From: Woeseia oceani
GTDB lineage: Bacteria; Pseudomonadota; Gammaproteobacteria; Steroidobacterales; Woeseiaceae
Direction: 5' to 3'
DNA: 64,000 nucleotides
NCBI RefSeq assembly: GCF_001677435.1
Contig: NZ_CP016268.1
Location: forward strand, 1,601,001 to 1,665,000
Shown here in pieces: positions 51,833 to 61,187 of this stretch. How positions within the stretch are numbered: position 1 is the stretch's first letter; each line of letters opens with the position of its first letter. The notes under the pieces were generated by a model. It made no database searches. It worked only from the letters and a program-made list of their open reading frames with translations, and was not told where the DNA came from. The translations under genes were made by a program, and so were the position numbers.

Positions 51833-52573
51833 ATGGACGAAATGGTTTACCTGGCGATGACCGGTGCGAAACAGACGGAATACGCACAGGCCATCAACAG
51901 CAATAATCTGGCGAACATCTCGACCAGCGGATTTCGTGCCGACCTGCATGCCTTTTCATCGCTGGCGATCGAAGGTCCGGGAGCCGAGTCCAGAGTGAAT
52001 GCGGTTGTCGATTCATTCGGTACGGACTTCGCACAGGGCCCCCTGGTGAATACCGGTCGCAATCTGGATGTAGCAATCCAGGGTCGCGGCTTTTTCGTAG
52101 TGCAGTCGCCGGACGGTTCGGAAGCCTATACCCGGGCCGGCGATCTGCGTGTTAATTCGGGCGGCTTACTGTCGAACGGCGCGGGTCACCTGATCATGGG
52201 CGACGGTGGTCCGGTTGCGGTGCCACCGAATTCCAGCCTGACCATTGGTGCGGACGGTACCGTGTCCGTCCAGCCACTGGGGCAAGGGCCGGAAGCGTTG
52301 GTTATTGTGGATCGACTCAAACTTGTAGATCCGGATATCAAACAACTGAGCAAGGGCAGCGACGGATTGCTGCACTTGCCCGAGGGTCAAACAGCCGATG
52401 CCGATGCGAGTGTCACGTTGACGGCCGGCTCACTTGAACAAAGCAACGTAAACGTGGCGATGACACTCGTGAATATGATCGAGCTGTCCCGGCAATACGA
52501 AATGCAGGTAAACGCCATGAAGACGGCGAAAGAAAACGCTGACTCAGCCGCGCAACTGATGCGTGTTGGCTAA
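51833..52573 (+). CDS. flgF: Flagellar basal-body rod protein FlgF
   Basis: The 246-residue rod protein has NSNNLANISTSGFRADLHAF, the FlgF/G segment NLDVAIQGRGFFVVQSPDG and AYTRAGDLRVN, and the C-terminal VNVAMTLVNMIELSRQYEMQ. A GGGAG leader precedes the start. It forms the proximal rod between FlgC and FlgG. Confidence 0.95.
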   Translation: MDEMVYLAMTGAKQTEYAQAINSNNLANISTSGFRADLHAFSSLAIEGPGAESRVNAVVDSFGTDFAQGPLVNTGRNLDVAIQGRGFFVVQSPDGSEAYTRAGDLRVNSGGLLSNGAGHLIMGDGGPVAVPPNSSLTIGADGTVSVQPLGQGPEALVIVDRLKLVDPDIKQLSKGSDGLLHLPEGQTADADASVTLTAGSLEQSNVNVAMTLVNMIELSRQYEMQVNAMKTAKENADSAAQLMRVG

Positions 52574-52600
52574 GTCCGGATACAGGAAACGGAGAACGAT

Positions 52601-53386
52601 ATGAATCAGGCCTTGTGGATTGCCAAAACCGGAATGGATGCGCAGCAGACGCGCATGTCCGTGGTTTCCAACAACCTCGCGAACGTAAATACCACCGGCT
52701 TCAAGCAGGACCGGGCGGTGTTTGAGGACTTGCTCTACCAGAACGTACGTCAGGCAGGTGGCCAGTCGTCGCAGGACACTGAGCTGCCGACCGGCATGAA
52801 CATCGGTACGGGCGTGCGTGTTGTGGCAACCGAGAAACTGCATACCCAGGGCAACCTGCTGCAAACCGAGAATGCGCTGGATGTGGCCATCAATGGCCGC
52901 GGCTTTTTCCAGATACTGACCCCGGACGGCAATCTTGCCTATACCCGTGACGGTACGTTTCAGCGGAATGCAGAAGGTGAAATGGTAACCGCCAGCGGCT
53001 ATCGCGTGCAGCCAAGTATCGTGATTCCTGATGGAGCCCAAAGCATAACGATTGGCGGTGACGGCATTGTCAGCGTCAAGCTCGCAGGTCAGCCGATACC
53101 GGCCCAGGTCGGCACGCTGGAGACGGTTGATTTTATCAATGCGACCGGCTTGCAGCCTATCGGTGAGAACCTGTTTCTCGAAACCGCATCCAGCGGCACG
53201 CCGCAAACCGGCACGCCAGGTCTGGACGGCTTTGGCAAGTTGCTGCAGGGCTCTCTTGAAGGTTCCAACGTCAACGTCGTATCGGAACTCGTCAGCATGA
53301 TCGAGACGCAACGTGCGTACGAAATGAACTCGAAGGCGATTTCGACCAACGATCAGATGATGCAGTACCTGAACAATAACCTGTAA
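52601..53386 (+). CDS. flgG: Flagellar distal rod protein FlgG
   Basis: The 261-residue distal rod protein is typical in length. It has [19 protein letters not shown], the FlgG-specific [20 protein letters not shown] region, [15 protein letters not shown], and the terminal [20 protein letters not shown]. It starts 27 bases after flgF. Confidence 0.97.
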   Translation: MNQALWIAKTGMDAQQTRMSVVSNNLANVNTTGFKQDRAVFEDLLYQNVRQAGGQSSQDTELPTGMNIGTGVRVVATEKLHTQGNLLQTENALDVAINGRGFFQILTPDGNLAYTRDGTFQRNAEGEMVTASGYRVQPSIVIPDGAQSITIGGDGIVSVKLAGQPIPAQVGTLETVDFINATGLQPIGENLFLETASSGTPQTGTPGLDGFGKLLQGSLEGSNVNVVSELVSMIETQRAYEMNSKAISTNDQMMQYLNNNL

Positions 53387-53399
53387 GCAGGAATCAGCA

Positions 53400-54092
53400 A
53401 TGAAGCGAAATTTTCTTGAACAGATACGTCGTTGTGCCGGCATCGCACTGATTGCGATGGCGGCGACGGGTTGTGCCCGTATCGATGCCATGCGCGATCC
53501 TTACGAACCGCCGGTACCGGTGATGCCGGAACTTGCGCCGGCGACCAGTGGCGCCATCTATCGGCAGGGCGGAGCAACGCGCTTGTTTGAAGACCTGCGG
53601 GCAGGGCACGTTGGCGACATACTGACAGTGCGCTTGCTCGAAAGTACCAACGCATCATTGCAGTCCAATACGCGGACGTCGAAATCCACTGAAACTGAAT
53701 TGACCACACCGACATTCCTCGGGCGGCCGGTTACCCGTGATGGCATCGCCATCTTCGATGGTTCGCTGGCCGGTGAGCAAGGCTTCGAGGGAGCAGGGTC
53801 GAGCAACCAAAGCAACAGCTTGCAGGGCAACGTCACTGTGACGGTTGTCGAACGCTACCCTAATGGCAACTTGCGTATCCGCGGCGAGAAAAGAGTCCTG
53901 CTGAATCAGGGCAATGAGTACATTCGTCTGTCCGGCATCATCCGCGCCTACGATATCGAACCGGACAACTCCATACCGTCGGCGAAAGTGGCCGATGCGC
54001 ATATTTCTTACAGCAGTAAAGGCGTACTCGCAGCGGCCAATAAAATGGGTCCGTTCTCGCGCTTCTTTCACTCTGTCCTGACACCTTTCTAG
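53400..54092 (+). CDS. flgH: Flagellar L-ring protein FlgH
   Basis: The 230-residue outer-membrane lipoprotein has a lipobox-like AATGC (Cys24) and FlgH landmarks: [36 protein letters not shown] and [15 protein letters not shown]. It forms the L ring around the distal rod. It lies 13 bases after flgG. Confidence 0.95.
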   Translation: MKRNFLEQIRRCAGIALIAMAATGCARIDAMRDPYEPPVPVMPELAPATSGAIYRQGGATRLFEDLRAGHVGDILTVRLLESTNASLQSNTRTSKSTETELTTPTFLGRPVTRDGIAIFDGSLAGEQGFEGAGSSNQSNSLQGNVTVTVVERYPNGNLRIRGEKRVLLNQGNEYIRLSGIIRAYDIEPDNSIPSAKVADAHISYSSKGVLAAANKMGPFSRFFHSVLTPF

Positions 54093-54102
54093 GCGCCGCA
54101 TT

Positions 54103-55227
54103 ATGAATACGAAAAACCTACTTTCTCGTGCTGGCAGCGCCTTGCTGGTGTTCGCGATAGTTGCGCAACCCGCTCTGGCGGACAGGATCAAGGATCTTGC
54201 CGCTGTCGCAGGCGTACGTAGCAACCAGTTGGCGGGATACGGCCTGGTAGTTGGCCTTAACGGCACCGGCGACCAGACCAGCCAGACCCCGTTCACGGTA
54301 CAAAGTATCAAGAACATGCTGACGCAATTCGGCGTTACCGTGCCAGACGGGACCAGCCTGCAGCTCAAAAACGTCGCGGCGGTCACTATTCATGCGGATC
54401 TTCCGCCGTTCGTAAAGCCGGGTCAGACCATTGATATCACGGTCTCTTCCATCGGTAATGCGAAAAGTCTGCGTGGAGGCAGTTTGCTGATGGCGCCGTT
54501 GCGCGGTGCCGATGGCAATGTCTACGCGATAGCGCAAGGCAATCTCATCGTCGGCGGCTTTGGTGCCAGTGGCAATGACGGCTCCAGCGTAACCGTCAAC
54601 ATTCCCAGTGCCGGACGAATTCCAAACGGGGCAACGGTAGAACGTACCGTTCCCAGCGACTTCCACGCGCGCGAATCCATTCTGTTGAACCTGCACACGC
54701 CGGATTTCACGACGTCGCATCGCCTGGCAACGCTGATTAATGAGACTGTTGGTGAAGGTACCGCACAAGCAATGGACCCGGTTTCGGTCAGCGTGCGTGC
54801 ACCGACCGACGCTAATCAACGCACGTCTTTTCTCGCTTACCTGGAAAACCTGGAAGTTGATCCGGGGCAGGGTTCCGCCAAGGTCATTATCAATTCGCGT
54901 ACCGGTACCGTAGTAATCGGCTCGCACGTACAGGTATCGCCGGCAGCCGTTTCCCACGGCTCGCTGGTGGTGACGATCAGCGAACAACCGTTGGTCAGCC
55001 AGCCGCAGGCCGCGTTCTCGGATGCCGGCCAGACGGTGGTTGTACCGAGTTCGCAGGTGCAGATAACAGAAGAAGACTCGAGCATGTTCCTGTTCGCACC
55101 GGGTACCAGCCTTGATGAAATCGTGCGCACGGTCAACCGGGTCGGAGCCGCACCAGGAGACCTGGTTGCGATTCTTGAAGCACTGAAGCAGGCCGGCGCG
55201 CTACGCGCTGAACTGGTTGTCATCTGA
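54103..55227 (+). CDS. flgI: Flagellar P-ring protein FlgI
   Basis: The 374-residue periplasmic P-ring subunit has a signal peptide cleaved near QPALA-D. The body is highly typical: [58 protein letters not shown]-like segments, [13 protein letters not shown], and [19 protein letters not shown] at the end. FlgA, encoded across the divergent promoter, assists its assembly. Confidence 0.96.
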   Translation: MNTKNLLSRAGSALLVFAIVAQPALADRIKDLAAVAGVRSNQLAGYGLVVGLNGTGDQTSQTPFTVQSIKNMLTQFGVTVPDGTSLQLKNVAAVTIHADLPPFVKPGQTIDITVSSIGNAKSLRGGSLLMAPLRGADGNVYAIAQGNLIVGGFGASGNDGSSVTVNIPSAGRIPNGATVERTVPSDFHARESILLNLHTPDFTTSHRLATLINETVGEGTAQAMDPVSVSVRAPTDANQRTSFLAYLENLEVDPGQGSAKVIINSRTGTVVIGSHVQVSPAAVSHGSLVVTISEQPLVSQPQAAFSDAGQTVVVPSSQVQITEEDSSMFLFAPGTSLDEIVRTVNRVGAAPGDLVAILEALKQAGALRAELVVI

Positions 55228-55236
55228 GCCAGTTTC

Positions 55237-56136
55237 ATGACCGCCTCGATCACCGACTTCGGACAGTTCACAACCTTGAAAGCCAGCGCGGATCGCCAGG
55301 AAGCGGCCGCGCTGCGCGAGGTTGCGTCACAATTCGAGGCGCTGTTCGTGCAGTCGATGCTCAAGAATATGCGCGGAGCCAAACTGGCGGAGCCCATGTT
55401 TGGCAGCGATCAAATGGACATGTACCAGGACATGTTCGACCAGCAATTGTCGCTGGAAATGGCCAATGGTCGCGGTATTGGACTGGCGGACATGCTGGTC
55501 CGGCAGATGGGTGGCGAAATCGGTCATGTGCCGACGAGCCGTGAGACGTTCGCGTTACCGCCCACTCGTCGTATGGACGGCGCTGTGGCTGAGTTGCCGG
55601 ACTGGTCGGAACCGCAATCGTTCATCAAAGATGTCTGGCCGCACGCGGAACGTGCTGGTACAGCATTGGGCGTTGAACCACGTGCGATCGTTGCCCAGGC
55701 GGCGCTCGAAACGGGTTGGGGCGCACATGTCATGCAGGATGCCAATGGCAGCAGCAGTTACAACCTGTTCGGCATCAAGGCGGGACCGGACTGGAAGGGC
55801 GACAGCGTCGCGCGATCAACCGTGGAGTACGAAAACGGCATTGCCGAGCGGCGAGTGGAGCGATTCCGTTCCTACCCCGATGTGGCAGCGGCGTTCGATG
55901 ACTATGCCGACTTCCTGCTGACCCGTGGCCGCTACGAGCAGGCGATAGGTCAGGGTGACAACGTAGCGGGCTTCGCCGGTGCCTTGCAGGAAGCGGGCTA
56001 CGCGACAGACCCGCGCTATGCCCAGAAAATTTCGCGCGTGCTGCACAGTGACACGATGCAGGGCGCGCTCAGTGAATTAAAGATTGACTCCAGCCGGCCG
56101 ATAACCTCGGCGGGTGCTATGGCCAATGCGGACTAA
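55237..56136 (+). CDS. flgJ: Flagellar rod-assembly protein / muramidase FlgJ
   Basis: The 299-residue protein has both FlgJ parts. The N-terminal rod-capping domain (~20-95) shows VASQFEALFVQSMLKNMRGA and MYQDMFDQQLS. A C-terminal glucosaminidase domain (~130-295) shows AQAALETGWG with the catalytic Glu, SYNLFGIKAG, FRSYPDVAAAFDDYADFL and GYATDPRYAQKI. It caps the rod and cuts peptidoglycan to let it pass. Confidence 0.95.
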   Translation: MTASITDFGQFTTLKASADRQEAAALREVASQFEALFVQSMLKNMRGAKLAEPMFGSDQMDMYQDMFDQQLSLEMANGRGIGLADMLVRQMGGEIGHVPTSRETFALPPTRRMDGAVAELPDWSEPQSFIKDVWPHAERAGTALGVEPRAIVAQAALETGWGAHVMQDANGSSSYNLFGIKAGPDWKGDSVARSTVEYENGIAERRVERFRSYPDVAAAFDDYADFLLTRGRYEQAIGQGDNVAGFAGALQEAGYATDPRYAQKISRVLHSDTMQGALSELKIDSSRPITSAGAMANAD

Positions 56137-56153
56137 CGGCCCAGGGAATCGCT

Positions 56154-58043
56154 ATGCCGAATATATTGTCAACGAGTTTAACCGGAATGCTTGCGTTTCA
56201 GCGTGCGCTGGAAACGACCGGTCATAACATCGCCAACGCCAACACGCCGGGATACAGCCGCCAGGTTACGGAGTTTTCCGCGCGCCCGGGGCAGGGCGTG
56301 TACAACGGCTATATCGGGTCCGGTACCCAGGTCAGCTCAATAAAACGCATTTACGACGATATTATTGGCGGGCAGCTGCAAACCAGTACCAGCAGCCACG
56401 CGCGGTTCGCCGCGCTAAATGATCTCGCCAGCCGTCTCGATACGCTGATCGCCGACCCCAGTTCGGGGCTCAACAATCAGTTGCAATCCTTCTTTAATTC
56501 CGTGCAGGACATCGCCAATGATCCGTCATCATTGCCGACCCGTGCCGCGTTACTGGGTGAGGCTGACAGCCTCGTGTTGCGCTTTTCGGAAATGGATCGC
56601 CAGTTCGCTGATCTTGATGCGGAAATCAGTCAACGACTGGCAGCAGCCGTGACCGACATTAACCAGCTTTCCACGTCGATTGCCGACCTGAACGACAGGA
56701 TCACGCTGGGTCAGGCGGCGAACGGGCAGTCTCCCAATGACTTGCTTGATCAGCGCGATCTGTTGCTTCGGGATCTGGCGGCGCTGGTTCCGGTTGACAG
56801 CGTGCAGCAATCTGACGGTTCCATGAACGTCTTTATCGGTAACGGACAAACGCTCGTCATCGGCAGCGAAGCACGTCAGCTCACGACCCAGGGCAGTGAA
56901 TTTGACCCAACCCGGCTGGAAGTGGCGTACCGGACTTCCGCGGGCACGTCGGTTATGGACAATCGGCTGACCGGTGGGCAACTGGGCGGCTTACTCGAGT
57001 TCCGCAATCAGATGCTGGACCCGGCACGGCAGGCCTTGGGCCAAACGGCCCAGGCTGTGGCGGTGACTTTCAATGAGCAGAACGCGGCAGGCATGGACCT
57101 GTACGGCAACATGGGCGGCGATTTCTTTGGCATCGGTGACCCGGGTGTTACTTATTCCAACCGCAACAGCGGTAGTGGTACGGCCGAGGCAACCATTGCC
57201 GATCTTGGCGCCGTAACCGGCCGCGACTACATCCTGACCTACGACGGTGCCGCCTATTCAATGCTGCGCGCTGACACGGGCGCTGCGGTCAGCATGAGCG
57301 GCACCGGCACAGTCGGGGATCCGCTCATTGCGGACGGTTTGAGCATCGTTACCGGCGGTGCACCGGCGGCTGGTGACAGGATCATGATCAAGTCATCAAC
57401 CAACGGTGCGGAGACCATCACCCGCAGCATGAACGATGCACAACAGATAGCCATGGCCGGCCCGACCCGCACGCTGGCAAGCCTGAGCAACACCGGTAAC
57501 GGCAGCATTTCGGCCACCGACATTGTTGATCGCAACGACCCGGCATTGCTGAATACGGCGGTGATTCAGTTCACCGGGCCGGCAACCTACAGCGTTAATG
57601 GCGCAGGATCTTTTGCTTACGTCAGCGGTGAGCCGATTGTCGTCAATGGTTCCCGGTTTGCAATCAGCGGCACGCCACAGGCGGGTGACGAATTCACGCT
57701 GGAGGCCAATACTGGCGCGAGCGGTGACAATCGCAACGGCTTGTTGCTGGCGAACGTACAGGCCCAGGGAATACTTAACGGCGGAACGGTCAGCATCAAC
57801 GACAGCTATGGCCAACTCATTGGTCAGGTCGGCAGTGCCACCCGGCAGGTGCAAATGAATTTCGACGCGCAAAGCGTGGTGAAGGCCAATGCCGAAGCCA
57901 GCCAGCTGGCGAAATCCGGTGTGAATCTCGATGAAGAAGCCGCGAACCTGTTGAAGTATCAGCAGGCCTATCAGGCTGTGGCGCACGTGGTCAGCGTGGC
58001 CAATAGCATGTTCGACACTCTGATCAACGCGACCCGGAGATAA
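56154..58043 (+). CDS. flgK: Flagellar hook-associated protein 1 FlgK
   Basis: The 629-residue junction protein has the N-terminal TGHNIANANTPGYSRQ motif and LLDQRDLLLRDLAALVPV. A long variable central region (~330-560) follows, and the C-terminal GVNLDEEAANLLKYQQAYQA. It is cytoplasmically chaperoned by FlgN and joins hook to filament. Length is slightly above the E. coli 547 because of the larger middle. It starts 18 bases after flgJ. Confidence 0.96.
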   Translation: MPNILSTSLTGMLAFQRALETTGHNIANANTPGYSRQVTEFSARPGQGVYNGYIGSGTQVSSIKRIYDDIIGGQLQTSTSSHARFAALNDLASRLDTLIADPSSGLNNQLQSFFNSVQDIANDPSSLPTRAALLGEADSLVLRFSEMDRQFADLDAEISQRLAAAVTDINQLSTSIADLNDRITLGQAANGQSPNDLLDQRDLLLRDLAALVPVDSVQQSDGSMNVFIGNGQTLVIGSEARQLTTQGSEFDPTRLEVAYRTSAGTSVMDNRLTGGQLGGLLEFRNQMLDPARQALGQTAQAVAVTFNEQNAAGMDLYGNMGGDFFGIGDPGVTYSNRNSGSGTAEATIADLGAVTGRDYILTYDGAAYSMLRADTGAAVSMSGTGTVGDPLIADGLSIVTGGAPAAGDRIMIKSSTNGAETITRSMNDAQQIAMAGPTRTLASLSNTGNGSISATDIVDRNDPALLNTAVIQFTGPATYSVNGAGSFAYVSGEPIVVNGSRFAISGTPQAGDEFTLEANTGASGDNRNGLLLANVQAQGILNGGTVSINDSYGQLIGQVGSATRQVQMNFDAQSVVKANAEASQLAKSGVNLDEEAANLLKYQQAYQAVAHVVSVANSMFDTLINATRR

Positions 58044-58046
58044 ACC

Positions 58047-59240
58047 ATGCGAATTTCGACCAGCGGTTCACACCTGAGCGCTCTGTCGATGATGCAGCAA
58101 CTGCAGTCGGCTATAGACCGTACGCAGCAACAACTGTCGACCGGACGTCGGCTCTTGTCTCCAGCTGATGATCCCATTGCCGCTGCGCGAACGGTGGAAA
58201 TGCGTGAGTCCTTGTCGCGACTGGATCAGTTTGACCGCAACGGCGAGGTTGCACGCAACCGGCTGAACTATGAAGAGACCGCGCTGGTTAGCGTCAATGA
58301 TGCTTTGCAACGAATTCGCGAGCTCGCTATTCAAGGCAACAACGACACGCAATCGCCGCAGTCGCGCAGTTTGATTGCGGCCGAACTGCGTGAGCGGGTT
58401 GATCAACTGGTGCAGATCGCCAATCAGCGTGACGGTTCGGGCCGTTACCTGTTCGCGGGCAACCGCGACAGTACCGCGCCGGTCAGTCGGCAGGGTAATG
58501 CGTTCGCCTACGCTGGCGATCAGGGCCAGCGACTCATTCAGATTGGCGCAGACCGGCAGATTCCGGATGGCGATTCCGGCGCTGCCATATTCTTTCAGAT
58601 TAAAGACGGCAATGGCACGTTCAGCAGCAGTGCGGCGAATGGCAATACCGGCACTGGCGTCGTTTCTGTCAACAGTGTCATGGACCAGAGTCAGTACGAC
58701 CGTGACAGCTATACGGTCCGTTTCACTGCGAGCGACAGTTATGACGTTCTGGATAGTGGCGGTGCCATTGTCAGCAGCAACAGTTTTGCCTCGGGCGATT
58801 CGATCGCGTTCAGTGGCATACGTTTCACCATTGACGGTGCGCCCGCAGCCGGTGATGAGTTCAATATCGAGCCAAGCCGGAATGTGGACATGTTCAGCAA
58901 TGTATTGAACCTGGCTAATATCCTGGAGCAACCGGTGAGCAGCGATGCGGAACGGGCGGGATTGCACAATGGCGTCAACGCTGCTTTGCAGAATCTCGAT
59001 CAAGCCATCGACAATATTCTGACCGTGCGTACCCAGGTTGGCACTCGTTTGAGTGCGATAGATAGCCAGGTCGACAGCAATGCATCGTTCCGGCTAAACC
59101 TCGAAACCAGCATATCGGGGATCGAGGAGCTCGACTACGCTGAAGCCATTTCACGTTTGAGTATTCAGGCCACGACCCTTGAGGCTGCTCAGCAATCGTT
59201 CATACGCACGCAAGGATTGTCACTGTTTAACTTCCTCTAG
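58047..59240 (+). CDS. flgL: Flagellar hook-associated protein 3 FlgL
   Basis: The 397-residue protein is flagellin-like at both ends: MQQLQSAIDRTQQQLSTGRR and ADDPIAAARTVEMRESLSRL at the start, and ISRLSIQATTLEAAQQSF at the end. In the middle sits a variable domain with two SYTVRF / AGDEFNIEP-type segments. It is the last gene of the operon, beginning three bases after flgK, and ends the hook-filament junction before flagellin assembly. Confidence 0.95.
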   Translation: MRISTSGSHLSALSMMQQLQSAIDRTQQQLSTGRRLLSPADDPIAAARTVEMRESLSRLDQFDRNGEVARNRLNYEETALVSVNDALQRIRELAIQGNNDTQSPQSRSLIAAELRERVDQLVQIANQRDGSGRYLFAGNRDSTAPVSRQGNAFAYAGDQGQRLIQIGADRQIPDGDSGAAIFFQIKDGNGTFSSSAANGNTGTGVVSVNSVMDQSQYDRDSYTVRFTASDSYDVLDSGGAIVSSNSFASGDSIAFSGIRFTIDGAPAAGDEFNIEPSRNVDMFSNVLNLANILEQPVSSDAERAGLHNGVNAALQNLDQAIDNILTVRTQVGTRLSAIDSQVDSNASFRLNLETSISGIEELDYAEAISRLSIQATTLEAAQQSFIRTQGLSLFNFL

Positions 59241-59251
59241 AGCCCGGTATT

Positions 59252-59280
59252 CCCGTAGCGATTGCAACTCTACGGGCTTT
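59252..59280 (+). terminator. Candidate terminator after flgL
   Basis: CCCGTAG and CTACGGG form a perfect 7-base stem with an 11-base loop, followed by CTTT. It lies 11 bases after the flgL stop and plausibly closes the rod-hook operon. Confidence 0.55.
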
Positions 59281-59313
59281 CGTGACATGCATCACAGTTT
59301 GACGACAAGTCGC

Positions 59314-59340
59314 TAAAGTTTCCTTTGCAGATGCCGGCGC
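59314..59340 (+). promoter_or_regulatory. Upstream sigma-28 promoter of fliC
   Basis: TAAAGTTT, an 11-base spacer and GCCGGCGC match the FliA -35 element fully and the first four bases of its -10 element. Confidence 0.6.
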
Positions 59341-59379
59341 AACGCCGGTCTCATTTTCAAAAAATGTACTGAATCTGCT

Positions 59380-59406
59380 TAAAGTTTTTCTGCGCCATAC
59401 CGATAA
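59380..59406 (+). promoter_or_regulatory. Main sigma-28 promoter of fliC
   Basis: TAAAGTTT, an 11-base spacer and ACCGATAA match the FliA consensus at 15 of 16 positions. It lies 94 bases upstream of the fliC ATG and 66 bases downstream of the other sigma-28-like site. Confidence 0.85.
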
Positions 59407-59500
59407 CCTCCCCGTAAGGCGGTAGCGAAACAAGTTCGCGAGCCGTGCGAATCAGACCGGCAGCCACAGACGCCGGGATTATTAATCAGGAGTTAATGAC

Positions 59501-60643
59501 ATGGCACAGTCGATCAATACAAACGTTGCTTCGCTTAACGCACAACGTAATTTGAATCGTTCGCAAGGCTTGCTGAATCAGTCACTGGAAAGACTGTCTA
59601 CCGGCCTGCGGATTAACAGCGCAAAGGATGATGCTGCAGGACTGGCAATTTCCGAGCGGTTCACCACACAGATTCGTGGTCTTGATCAGGCAGCCCGTAA
59701 CGCAAGTGACGGCATCTCCCTGGCGCAGACGACCGAATCAGCATTGAGCGAGTTGACCAACAACCTGCAGCGCATTCGTGAGCTGGCAGTGCAGTCGGCC
59801 AACGCTACCAACTCTGCGTCTGATCGCGTAGCACTGAACGAGGAAGTAGCCGAGCGTATTGCTGAGGTCGATCGCATTGCCAAGCAGACGAACTTCAATG
59901 GCGTGAAAGTCCTTGACGGCTCGTTCGGCACGGCAACCTTCCAGGTTGGCGCAAACGTGGGTGACACGATTGCTGTTAGCCTTACCACAGACGTGACCGC
60001 GTCAGCTATCGGCACGGTTAACACGGCGGCAGGTACCGGCTTCGACACCTCCGCCACGACCGATGACATAACCATTGAGTTTGGTGATGGCACGGATGCC
60101 GACCTCTACGGAACAGTGGTAGTCGCAGCGGGTAGCACTGCTCAGCAGGCAGCAGCCGCAATCAATGAAGGCAACGTCTCGGGAGTCTCGGCATTTGTTA
60201 ATGGCGATGGCGAGCTACAGATCTTGTCGCAGAACGGCGCAGTGACGATGACTGAATCCGTAGCAGCGGGCGCCAACACGCTCGGTCTGGATGCGGTAGC
60301 AACGGCTGACGAAACAGCGGCTGCAGCTACGACTCTGGCAGGTGTTGGTGTTGACACTGTGGCGGGCGCGAATTTCGCTATCGCACGTATCGACTCTGCA
60401 CTGACGGCTGTTAACGGACTGCGCGGTAACCTCGGCGCCATCCAGAACCGCTTCGAGTCAACCATTGTCAACCTGCAAACGGTTAGTGAAAACCTGTCGG
60501 CCTCGCGCGGTCGTATCCAGGACGCTGACTTTGCCGCAGAAACGGCAGCATTGACCAAGGCACAGATACTGCAACAGGCAGGTGTCTCTGTTTTGGCTCA
60601 GGCTAATGCTCAGCCGCAGTTGGCATTGAGTCTGCTGCAGTAA
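59501..60643 (+). CDS. fliC: Flagellin
   Basis: The 380-residue filament protein has the conserved D0/D1 ends: SINTNVASLNAQRNLNRSQ, LSTGLRINSAKDDAAGLAIS and ISLAQTTESALSELTNNLQR at the N-terminus; SRGRIQDADFAAETAALTKA and QANAQPQLALSLLQ at the C-terminus. The central exposed domain (~165-290) is rich in Ala, Thr, Asp and Gly and is likely the surface-variable part. Only one flagellin gene lies in the window. Two tandem sigma-28 promoters and a strong downstream terminator make it a separate, highly expressed unit. Confidence 0.97.
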   Translation: MAQSINTNVASLNAQRNLNRSQGLLNQSLERLSTGLRINSAKDDAAGLAISERFTTQIRGLDQAARNASDGISLAQTTESALSELTNNLQRIRELAVQSANATNSASDRVALNEEVAERIAEVDRIAKQTNFNGVKVLDGSFGTATFQVGANVGDTIAVSLTTDVTASAIGTVNTAAGTGFDTSATTDDITIEFGDGTDADLYGTVVVAAGSTAQQAAAAINEGNVSGVSAFVNGDGELQILSQNGAVTMTESVAAGANTLGLDAVATADETAAAATTLAGVGVDTVAGANFAIARIDSALTAVNGLRGNLGAIQNRFESTIVNLQTVSENLSASRGRIQDADFAAETAALTKAQILQQAGVSVLAQANAQPQLALSLLQ

Positions 60644-60665
60644 GCACGCAGTAAGGAAGAATAAG

Positions 60666-60703
60666 CCGGTAAGGCGGCACGGATGCTGCCTTACCGGATT
60701 TTT
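60666..60703 (+). terminator. Strong intrinsic terminator after fliC
   Basis: Arms CCGGTAAGGCGGC and GCTGCCTTACCGG pair over 12 of 13 bases around a 6-base loop and are followed by ATTTTT. It separates fliC from flaG; flaG expression would need read-through or its own promoter. Confidence 0.9.
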
Positions 60704-60715
60704 CAGGAGTCAGTC

Positions 60716-61075
60716 ATGTCGGAAATAGCAGCAAATTCGAACTCCGGCACGGGTTTGCACCGAATTTTGGTGAAACCGGCGGCGCCAGGTGCGATTGAAC
60801 AACGCGGCAAGCCGACCCCGGCAGACGGCAAAATTTTGCCGGTTGAGTCGGAGCAAGTTGACCTTGAGGCCGTAGTTGAACAGCTCAACCTGGAGACGCA
60901 GTCAATCGGTCGGGATCTGCGCTTTGAAGTGAACCTGGACAGCGGACGCTCCGTGATTCAGGTGCTGGACCGGGAAACGGGCGAGATAATCCGGCAAATA
61001 CCGCCGGAGAAAGTGTCGCCAACCCGCCAGGAAAACGGCGCGCTGATGGTGAGACTGTACGACGAAATCGTCTGA
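60716..61075 (+). CDS. flaG: FlaG family flagellar protein
   Basis: The 119-residue protein has a disordered N-terminal half and the FlaG core at ~60-115: VEQLNLETQSIGRDLRFEVN, SVIQVLDRETGEIIRQIPP and a final VRLYDEIV. FlaG influences filament length in some bacteria; its molecular role is poorly known. GGAG precedes the chosen ATG. It sits between flagellin and the filament cap, the usual place in polar-flagellar clusters. Confidence 0.9.
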   Translation: MSEIAANSNSGTGLHRILVKPAAPGAIEQRGKPTPADGKILPVESEQVDLEAVVEQLNLETQSIGRDLRFEVNLDSGRSVIQVLDRETGEIIRQIPPEKVSPTRQENGALMVRLYDEIV

Positions 61076-61104
61076 CGTCGAGACCTGCCGCTTTTGTCAA
61101 TCGC

Positions 61105-61121
61105 TTGGCACGGAACTTGTA
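61105..61121 (+). promoter_or_regulatory. Sigma-54 promoter for fliD
   Basis: TTGGCACGGAACTTGTA carries a perfect TGGCAC -24 element, five spacer bases and TTGTA, one mismatch to the -12 TTGCA. It is 67 bases upstream of the fliD ATG, giving the cap and chaperone genes their own RpoN control. Confidence 0.75.
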
Positions 61122-61187
61122 TTAATTTTCGGTACCGCTGCCGTGTGCAGCCCCACTTACGTACAACGAGAAGCAGAAACCGAGTAT

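Noticed and set aside
52544-53491. 315-residue minus-strand frame, and similar long antisense frames over flgI and flgL
   Set aside because: They mirror the well-conserved flagellar genes and have no domains of their own.
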